NCBI GenBank assembly: GCA_032718475.1
Contig: JAUCBJ010004586.1
Location: 1 to 37,166, forward strand
Reading direction: 5' to 3'
Length of the DNA: 37,166 bases
Source: Nemertoderma westbladi
Lineage: Eukaryota > Xenacoelomorpha > Nemertodermatida > Nemertodermatidae
Shown here piece after piece: positions 31,114 to 37,166 of the stretch. Both the position numbers and the translations under genes were made by a program. A model generated the notes under the pieces. It made no database searches and was not told the origin of the DNA. It was given only the letters and a program-made list of their open reading frames with translations. The first letter of the stretch is position 1, and the number at the start of each line of letters is the position of its first letter.

Positions 31114-32875
31114 CAGATGATCTACTACTACTAGGATCGGCATGCTGCATTGCAGCTGCATTTTTAAGAATGCTGTACCGGCTTGTCAACAAAATTGCAC
31201 CGCCACAACTCCCTATCACCCATGACATTTGCTAGATCATCCGCATCTTTAAGGCCAGTGTCCTTTAAGATGCGTCTCAAGAAAGTCATGGGCTGTCCAC
31301 CATGCTTATTCACTCCATGAGGCTGCCAAAGTACAAGATTATGCACTGGCTGGTCCTTACGGCGAAAGCAATGTCCTGCAAAGCGGAGGCGATTTTGTTC
31401 TAGTGTCAAGCTTGGGGGAACCAATAAGACAACTCCAATGTTATACAGTGTCTGGTTGGAGATGTGTGCATTGTACTTGACACAATGAACCCGGCGTAGC
31501 ATTCTTGTGAATGTGCCATCCAGAGATTTGGTGTCCTCAGCAGTTAGAGCCCAGCATGGACTCCCGTAGAAGAGTACTGGAACTACTGCTGCTCTAAATA
31601 ATCGGACCTTAAGTTTCCGATTAATTCTCGGTGACTTCCAAATCCTGGAAAGCCTATTCAAGGCTGCCCATGCCTTTCCATTACGTATTCGAAGGTCCTC
31701 ACCTGACTTCCGGATCCATGATCCCAGGTAACAGAAGTCGTCCACATGCTCAAGCATACCATCCTTTGAGCTCATCCGATCAGAGACTTGCTGAGGACTT
31801 TCAAAGTTAACTGTCAGAATTTTGGTCTTTCTGGAGTTAATAAAAAGACCAACACTAGAAGCAGCATGTTCTAATGAGCTGAGGAGCCGTTGGGCTCCCT
31901 CTAATGATTCTGAGAGTACTCCTAAGTCATCAGCAAAGTCTAGATCAGTTAGGTACTTGGCAGGATTTCCTCGACTTCTGGAGCCAGTAGGTGGAGTTAT
32001 CATCACCCCATCATCATTATGATGATCTAAGGACATGCGTAGAACATAGTCAACCACAATAATGAACAAGAATGGTGCAAGTGTGTCTCCTTGGAGGACG
32101 CCCCATAACACTTCAAATGGTTCTGTGTCACCGTCAACAGTAGACACAAATGTTGTCGAACCATCGTATACTGATCTGATTGCTGCAATAATTTCATCAG
32201 GAATCCCATATAATGAAAGTATGCTGAACATACGTGAGCGAGAGACTGAATCAAAGGCCTTGAAGAAGTCAACAAAGATAACAGCCAGATGCCTGTCTTT
32301 CCTTTTTGATAATTCTTCAATTATCCTTCTAAGTGCCAAAATGGGCTCCATGGTCCCACGACCTTTACGGAACCCATTCTGATTTCCACGGAGCAGTCTC
32401 TCAATGGGATCGCTGATGCGATTTAATAGAATCCTATTGTATAGCTTTGCAGCAATCGAGATCAATGAGATTCCCCGAAAAGAACCATAGAGTGTTAGGT
32501 TGCCCTTCTTGGGAACTGGCACCAACTTATTTGTTTTCATTTCTTGTGGGACTCTTGTGGTTCGGTACATGTCTACTATGATGGGATAGATGAGCTTTAA
32601 ACACTCAGGCGCTTTGCAGCAGCCTTCACTTCTGCAAAGGAGATATCGACAATGGGAATATCTGGGAATACAGACTCAGACACTTTTACTTCTATAAAGT
32701 TATCAGGCAATACCCTGTCATTATTGAGGAGCTTTTCAAAGTGGGCTTTCTAACCATTGAGGCGATCGGCTGGTGATTCAGCCTTAACCTTGGTGGTTGG
32801 TTGGCTTTCCGCCCAGTAAGCAAATTGATCGATTTCCATGCCTGGGATGATTGCCTGCTGTCGTCAGATGATCTA
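31114..32875 (-). mobile_element. Family A LINE (inner copy), inserted in opposite orientation
   Basis: The element is 31125-32864 (1740 bp), flanked by CAGATGATCTA at 31114-31124 and 32865-32875. This is the longest family A copy in the window, reaching into the endonuclease-RT linker (AWKSINLLTGRKANQPPRL near 32770-32840). The last three bases of the duplication (CTA) are also the tail unit. Confidence 0.92.
31164..32570 (-). pseudogene. Family A LINE reverse transcriptase, open for 468 codons
   Basis: From MYRTTRVPQEMKTN to the stop after KPVQHS, without a break. It contains motif A (FVDFFKAFDSV), FADD, and the C-terminal LRFAGHCFRR block. The polymerase core looks intact. Upstream, compared with 27156, about 60 bp that encode the RASGVDGVPPEVF segment are deleted near 32605, leaving a frameshift and stop, and the linker lies in a different frame (32692-32864). 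The copy is 5'-truncated and without endonuclease, so it cannot move on its own. Among the copies here it is the best template for family A RT. Confidence 0.85.
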
Positions 32876-32936
32876 GCAAATGTCATGGGTGATAGGGAGT
32901 TGTGTCCTCTGGTCCTCTAATCCTAGTAGTGGCGCC

Positions 32937-33573
32937 CTATCTGCCTTACAGCTAAGAGATAGTAACTTTCGGGTTGCCTCTATGTTTTACACTCACCAAT
33001 AGTTTACTTTTACTGGCTAATTTACAATTTGTGTGGCGTCACATAGAAAGGGTTCAATCCTCAGAAAAGTGATTTTGCAGAAAACGTGTTTAAAAATTTT
33101 TTTTTCGAAAATTCCTTTTTTCAGAAAAATACACTTAGAAGATGTCGAAATTTGTGACGGGATCGAGGGATCCCGACTGGGTTTAGCAAGTACGCGTCAC
33201 AGCGGGCTGATGGATGGGCGCGATATAATGTGGAATGTATAAACTGATAAGCTATGAGTTTGATGTTCGACTGAAGTATAGTATAATATAGACTGTTGAT
33301 TGCGGATATATGATAGATACAGGTACCGGTAAGATAACAGGGTATACAGCACCACAATGGCGGTCGAACTATGTCGCCGGTCCACGGTAAACTGGTCACT
33401 GAGTAAACTGACCGGTAGTGGGGCATGCAACATAATATATATCTTACTGCACTTGTGGCCTTGTTACTCAGCTGATGCCTGCCCCCCATTGGCTAGTGAC
33501 CTACTTCACACCCTCTGCCCTGTGGGGGTGTTTCCCCCCCCCCCCCCCCCCGCTGCTGTTACTTTCCTCTCTC
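32937..33573. other. Non-coding stretch with poly-C run
   Basis: No supported gene; short ORFs on both strands look like chance. A run of 18 C lies at 33534-33551. The composition shifts from AT-rich to C/T-rich at about 33470. Confidence 0.5.
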
Positions 33574-33810
33574 TCAGGGGTGTAACCCCTGACCCCTATT
33601 GTGTGTGTGTTCTCTGGGGCCTATTGTCCCCGTTTACTGGGGTGACACGAGGTTGATTGGTAATCAACCTCGTGCTCCCAATATTGCTTAGAGGCGCTCT
33701 TTCCCACTTTATGGGGGTTTGGTGAGGTGGAATTGAATCCGCTCACACTCCCCCCCATGCTATCTTCCCAGTGAGAAGATAGCATCAACCACAAAGTGCG
33801 CTTCAATTCC
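33574..33810 (+). other. Cluster of strong hairpins, possible structured RNA
   Basis: Three hairpins lie close together. The first has an 8-bp stem TCAGGGGT/ACCCCTGA (33574-33592, loop GTA). The second is a perfect 13-bp stem CACGAGGTTGATT with loop GGT (33646-33674). The third is a perfect 11-bp stem ATGCTATCTTC with a 7-nt loop (33757-33785), itself enclosed by the pair GGAATTGAA (33729-33737) and TTCAATTCC (33802-33810). Whether this is transcribed or is the end of a foldback-type repeat cannot be told here. Confidence 0.55.
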
Positions 33811-33949
33811 GCTGGAACTCGATCTATTATCGGGTGTGGGGTGGAGTTATTTTCTTGGAGTCGGCTTTCCAGGCCGCTCCCTATGGGTATGATGTCACTA
33901 CCCTCTGGCGCCTCGTGTCAGGCCGTCGTGCGCTTCTCTCACACAATTT

Positions 33950-34277
33950 TTGTTTCCCCAACACTCTCGCCACTCTAACTCCGCTCTCTAACTCAACTCA
34001 CTCTTATCCTCTCCCCACACCTGAATCGCACTCTTCTCTCTCGCCAACAGCTCTTCTCACTATCTCCTCTCTACTCTCTGCCACTCCCTAAGGCCCTAAT
34101 CTCTAATGCTACCCCTGTGCTATCATACTATCTAACTCTCTAACTTACTAACTCTAACTATCTCTCTAAGCCTATTAACTCTAACTCTAACTCTACTAAC
34201 CACTAACTCTACTCTCTGCTAAGTCTACTAACTCTTACCCTACTACTACCTCTAACTCTGCTACCACCTTTATCTAC
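33950..34277. repeat. CTAACTCT-rich pyrimidine low-complexity stretch
   Basis: Strongly C/T-biased on the plus strand, with recurrent CTCTAACT and CTACTACT words. No coding content is supported. It leads directly into the hairpin array. Confidence 0.7.
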
Positions 34278-34960
34278 GTGGCGCTTGTGGTGCCCACAAC
34301 CATTCTACTACTACTTCCCTCTACGTGGCGCTTGCGGTGCCCACAACCACTCTACTATCTGGCACCCTATGTGCCCTCTCTACTACTCCACTACCTGGCA
34401 CCCTATGTGCCCTCTTTACTACTCTACTACCTCTAACTCTCTAACTCTACTACCTGGCACCCTATGTGCCCGTCTCTACTACTCTACTCTATCTACATCT
34501 CCACCTCCACTACTACCTCTATCTACGTGGCGCTTGCGGTGCCCACAACCACTCTGTTTACTATCTCCATCTACGTGGTGCTTCCAGTGCCCACCACCCC
34601 CCTACTACTACTCGTGGCATGACAATATGCCACACTCCCTTACCCGCCGCCTTCTAACTTTACTCTCCTTCTACGTGGCGCTTACGGTGCCCACAACCCC
34701 CCTACTACTACTCGTGGCATGACAATATGCCACACTCCCTTACCCGCCGCCTTCTAACTCTACTCTCCTTCTACGTGGCGCTTACGGTGCCCACAACCCC
34801 CCTACTACTACTCGTGGCATGACAATATGCCACACTCCCTTACCCGCCGCCTTCTAACTCTACTCTCCTTCTACGTGGCGCTTACGGTGCCCACAACCTC
34901 CCTACTACTACTCGTGGCATGACAATATGCCACACTCCCTTACCCGCCGCCTTCTAACTC
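34278..34960 (+). repeat. Pyrimidine-rich array of three repeated small hairpins
   Basis: H1 (GTGGCGCTTGCGGTGCCCAC type) occurs seven times, starting 34278, 34325, 34527, 34575, 34675, 34775 and 34875. H2 (GGCAC-CCTAT-GTGCC) occurs three times (34361, 34397, 34456). H3 (GTGGCAT-GACAAT-ATGCCAC) occurs four times (34614, 34714, 34814, 34914). The last three H1-H3 pairs sit in exact 100-bp tandem units. Linkers are C/T-rich. The H1 loop varies (TTGTG, TTGCG, TTACG, TTCCA) while the stem pairs, including one G-U-compatible change, are kept. Confidence 0.85.
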
Positions 34961-34963
34961 TAA

Positions 34964-36229
34964 CTACTACTACTAGGTCGAGCGAACTCGGACAGTGGAA
35001 ATAAGATCCTTCCAGGCTTCCCGATTCTCCATAGTTGTTGCAATTTCGTTTCTCCCAAGTTCAGTATCCCTTTCAAGTTGATCTATATATGTTATGGCAG
35101 GTCGTCCACGACTACGCTTTCCATGAGTTGGTTGCCAGAGAAGTAGATCTGGTATGACCTCGTCTTTACTTCGCCAGCAGTGCCCACTAAATCTTAATCT
35201 GCGTTCACGGAGGGTGGTTGATACAGGTGGTATTGTACCATAAAGCTCGGCGTTTGTCATGTGTTGTCTCCAGCTGATGTTTAGGGCTGCCCTTAGTAGT
35301 CTTGTGTAGCAACCATCAATTCGTTGTTCAAGTGATTTAGTCAGTGTCCAGGTCTCACCCCCGTATAAAAATACACTTTCCACTGTGGCTCGAAAGAACT
35401 TGGTCTTCAGGTGCCTGGAGAGATCTGATTTCCAGATGGTATCCATTTTTGATAGAGCTACCCAAGCCTTTGCTTTCCTAACTTCTATGTCCTTTTTGCT
35501 ACTCTCTATCCATGATCCAAGGTACTGGAAGTCATCGACCTGCCTTAGTTGATTATTATCAATGGTTGTCAAGTTTCCATCAACATTAAAGGTCATGAAT
35601 TCGGTCTTGGTAGCATTTATATGCAATCCAACCTCCTTAGCAGCCCTCTCCACTTTATTTAGTAGAAGCTGTGCATCTGCTAGCGTATTAGTGAGCAGGG
35701 CGATGTCATCCGCAAAGTCGGTGTCTGTGACTGTAGTTGCCGGATATCTACTACTTCTACGTTCTTGAAGTGTGAATCCCAGATCTTCACCCTTTGTGGC
35801 CGTCCTCATTGCGTAATCCAGCACAATTACAAATAGTAATGGTGCTAATGTGTCACCTTGCAGTACGCCAGCCAGGATTGAGAAAAACTCAGTTTCACCA
35901 TCTGGTGAGAGTACCTGCGCTTCTGTGTCACAATATAGCAATCCAATGCCAGCAACAATTACTTCTGGTATTCCATAAGCTCTTAGGATTTCAAGCATTT
36001 TACCTCTATGGATGGAGTCGAATGCCTTCTTGAAGTCCACAAAAGTCATGACTGCGGGGAGACTCTTTGACTTTCTCCGTAGTGCAAGTATCTGAGCTAT
36101 TGTTGATCTACTTGGTCGAAATCCGTTTTGGCTCTTACGCAGTAGGTTCTCTATGTGAGGCCTAATCCTATATAGAATAATTTTATTGTATATTTTGGCA
36201 GCTACCACAAGCAGACAGATCCCACGATA
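34964..36229 (-). mobile_element. Family B LINE, 5'-truncated, (TAG)n tail
   Basis: A minus-strand LINE related to family A in motif order and in ending CCTAGTAGTAG, but clearly divergent. It starts within the RT at YRGICLLVVAAK and runs to the 3' tail at 34964. There is no obvious target duplication: the left flank is the CTAACT stretch and the right flank is the TCGATATTTTT repeat. Confidence 0.88.
34973..36229 (-). pseudogene. Family B LINE reverse transcriptase, uninterrupted from YRGI to the stop
   Basis: About 418 codons without a break. Blocks: YRGICLLVVAAKIYNKII, SQNGFRPSRSTIAQIL, FVDFKKAFDSIHRGKM (motif A), VLQGDTLAPLLF, TDFADDIALL (motif C), NATKTEFM, YLGSWIESS, LRFSGHCWR and HGKRSRGRPAITY. 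This order matches the RTE-like family A ORF. The stop TAG (34973-34975) lies in the tail itself. The 16 codons upstream (MLLSIFLLSIFFSTRY) come from the flanking repeat and are not part of the element. With the N-terminal RT and endonuclease lost it is defective, but the uninterrupted frame suggests a young copy. Confidence 0.88.
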
Positions 36230-37013
36230 ATATCGAGTGCTGAAAAATATCGAGAGTAAAAATATCGATAGTAACAATTTTTTTAAATAAGGGTTGTATG
36301 ATAATTTTTTTTACTAAAAATGTTCTAGAACAACAATATTTATCAACATTTGGTAGCTTATACGTGTTCTAATATAATATTTAACAATATTTATAATATT
36401 TATCAAAATTTATAGCTAGCACTTCTTTTATAATATTTATTAAAAAAATAGCAAAAACCAGCTAGATATAATAAATCTGGTAAATGGGTACCCAAGGTGT
36501 ATTAATTACATAATGCCATTCACTTGCACTTGCACTGTTGTAACCCATGCACTGCTTAATATTGTTCCATAATTCTAAATAAAATGCTCAAGCAAAATGC
36601 AATATTTTTACTCTCGATATTTTTCAACACTCGATATTTTTACTCTCGATATTTTTCAACACTCGATATTTTCAACACTCGTTATTTTTACTCTCGATAT
36701 TTTTCAACACTCGATATTTTTACTCTCGATATTTTTACTCTCGATATTTTTACTCTCGATATTTTTCAACACTCGATATTTTTACTCTCGATATTTTTCA
36801 ACACTCGATATTTTTACTCTCGATATTTTTCAACACTCGATATTTTTACTCTCGATATTTTTCAACACTCGATATTTTTACTCTCGATATTTTTCAACAC
36901 TCGATATTTTTCAACGCTCGTTATTTTCGATATTTTTCATCTGGCGTTATTTTTACTCTCGATATTTTTACTCTCGTTATTTTTACTCTCGATATTTTTC
37001 AAGTCTTGATATT
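36230..37013. repeat. Foldback-like repeat: TCGATATTTTT array with inverted left arm
   Basis: 36601-37013 is an irregular tandem array of two alternating words, TCGATATTTTTACTC (15 bp) and TCGATATTTTTCAACAC (17 bp). The same words occur in reverse complement at 36230-36275, so the two ends face each other across about 325 bp of AT-rich DNA. The array gives long Phe/Tyr/Leu-rich ORFs that are by-products. The left arm is cut by the family B LINE junction. Confidence 0.8.
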
Positions 37014-37166
37014 TTTCACCATTACCATGAATATCAATGTACAAGTATTATTATTACATGTATTGCATTGGTGCCCAGCTCCTTATACCGAAATAGAAAA
37101 CATTCCAGAATATTGTGTATTTTTAAAATATATGATAAAATAGCACCTTAGCAGATGCCAATGAAA
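37014..37166. other. Non-coding right edge
   Basis: AT-rich; nothing recognisable before the window ends. Confidence 0.4.

Larger units (their letters stand above)
30905..32936 (+). mobile_element. Family A LINE (outer copy), split by a second family A LINE
   Basis: Flanked by GTGGCGCC at 30905-30912 and 32929-32936. Plus-strand element sequence 30913-31124 (NIGGASLVPPSLTL to LEDADDL) continues at 32876-32928, including GCAAATGTCATGGGTGATAG. It ends in a rearranged 3' end that still finishes ATCCTAGTAGT. The 3' untranslated hairpin region is replaced by a short unrelated sequence. Deleting 31125-32864 and one CAGATGATCTA copy restores a continuous element. Confidence 0.88.

Noticed and set aside
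33950-34277. Variant telomeric repeat (CTCTAA words)
   Set aside because: The words are irregular, mixed with CTACTACT, and do not form a regular hexamer array, so a telomeric origin is not supported.
34285-34722. 145-codon ORF rich in Tyr, Thr and Pro
   Set aside because: It is a by-product of the pyrimidine-rich hairpin array; codons follow the repeat units.
36584-37151. Phe/Tyr/Leu-rich ORFs of 141 and 184 residues
   Set aside because: They are direct read-outs of the TCGATATTTTT repeat words in two frames.

Overview
The window looks like repeat-rich nuclear DNA from an animal, most likely a marine invertebrate. The evidence is animal-type retrotransposons (BEL/Pao LTR elements, RTE-like and CR1-like LINEs), a piggyBac-like TTAA element, a tRNA-derived SINE head, very long microsatellites and a first exon ending in a consensus GTAAGT splice donor. 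I cannot name the species. Only two stretches look like host genes. One is an uncharacterised 649-residue ORF on the minus strand (2629-4578). The other is a signal-peptide first exon on the plus strand (30193-30588). Everything else recognisable is mobile or tandemly repeated DNA.

Layout. 1-1949 is an (AAAC)n array running off the left edge. 2629-4578 is the host ORF. 5051-6615 is a non-autonomous piggyBac-like element holding five diverged palindromic repeats. 8095-9160 is a 63-bp tandem array next to a decayed LINE endonuclease fragment (9359-9880). 10054-10970 is a truncated LINE of 'family A' (my label). 11082-25750 is one minus-strand LINE ('family C') cut into three pieces by two later insertions: a CR1-like LINE tail (11357-12622) and a 10.8-kb BEL/Pao LTR element (13022-23861). 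The LTR element has two 1106-bp LTRs, a 5-bp target duplication (AGGCT) and a long leader. Its gag-protease ORF has lost reverse transcriptase and integrase. It also carries an unrecognised, frameshifted accessory ORF of about 500 codons. A (GTGGCT)n array (25061-25722) lies in frame with the endonuclease end of LINE C. A tRNA-like SINE head follows at 25792.

27083-28929 holds an inverted copy of 284 bp of the 30193-30588 exon, which I found identical base for base. It is itself split by a family A LINE (27156-28708). 30905-32936 is a family A LINE with a second family A LINE inserted in the opposite orientation, both with target duplications. 33574-33810 is a cluster of strong hairpins, followed by a pyrimidine-rich array of repeated small hairpins (34278-34960). 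34964-36229 is a 'family B' LINE, and 36230-37013 is an inverted-repeat array built on TCGATATTTTT.

Most of the history can be read from nested insertions with exact target duplications. Family A integrates with 8-11 bp duplications and a (TAG)n tail. The LTR pair differs at about seven positions, so the BEL/Pao insertion is recent although its internal genes are defective. That fits a non-autonomous element moved in trans. All coordinates and comparisons were made by eye; no alignment or database search was run.
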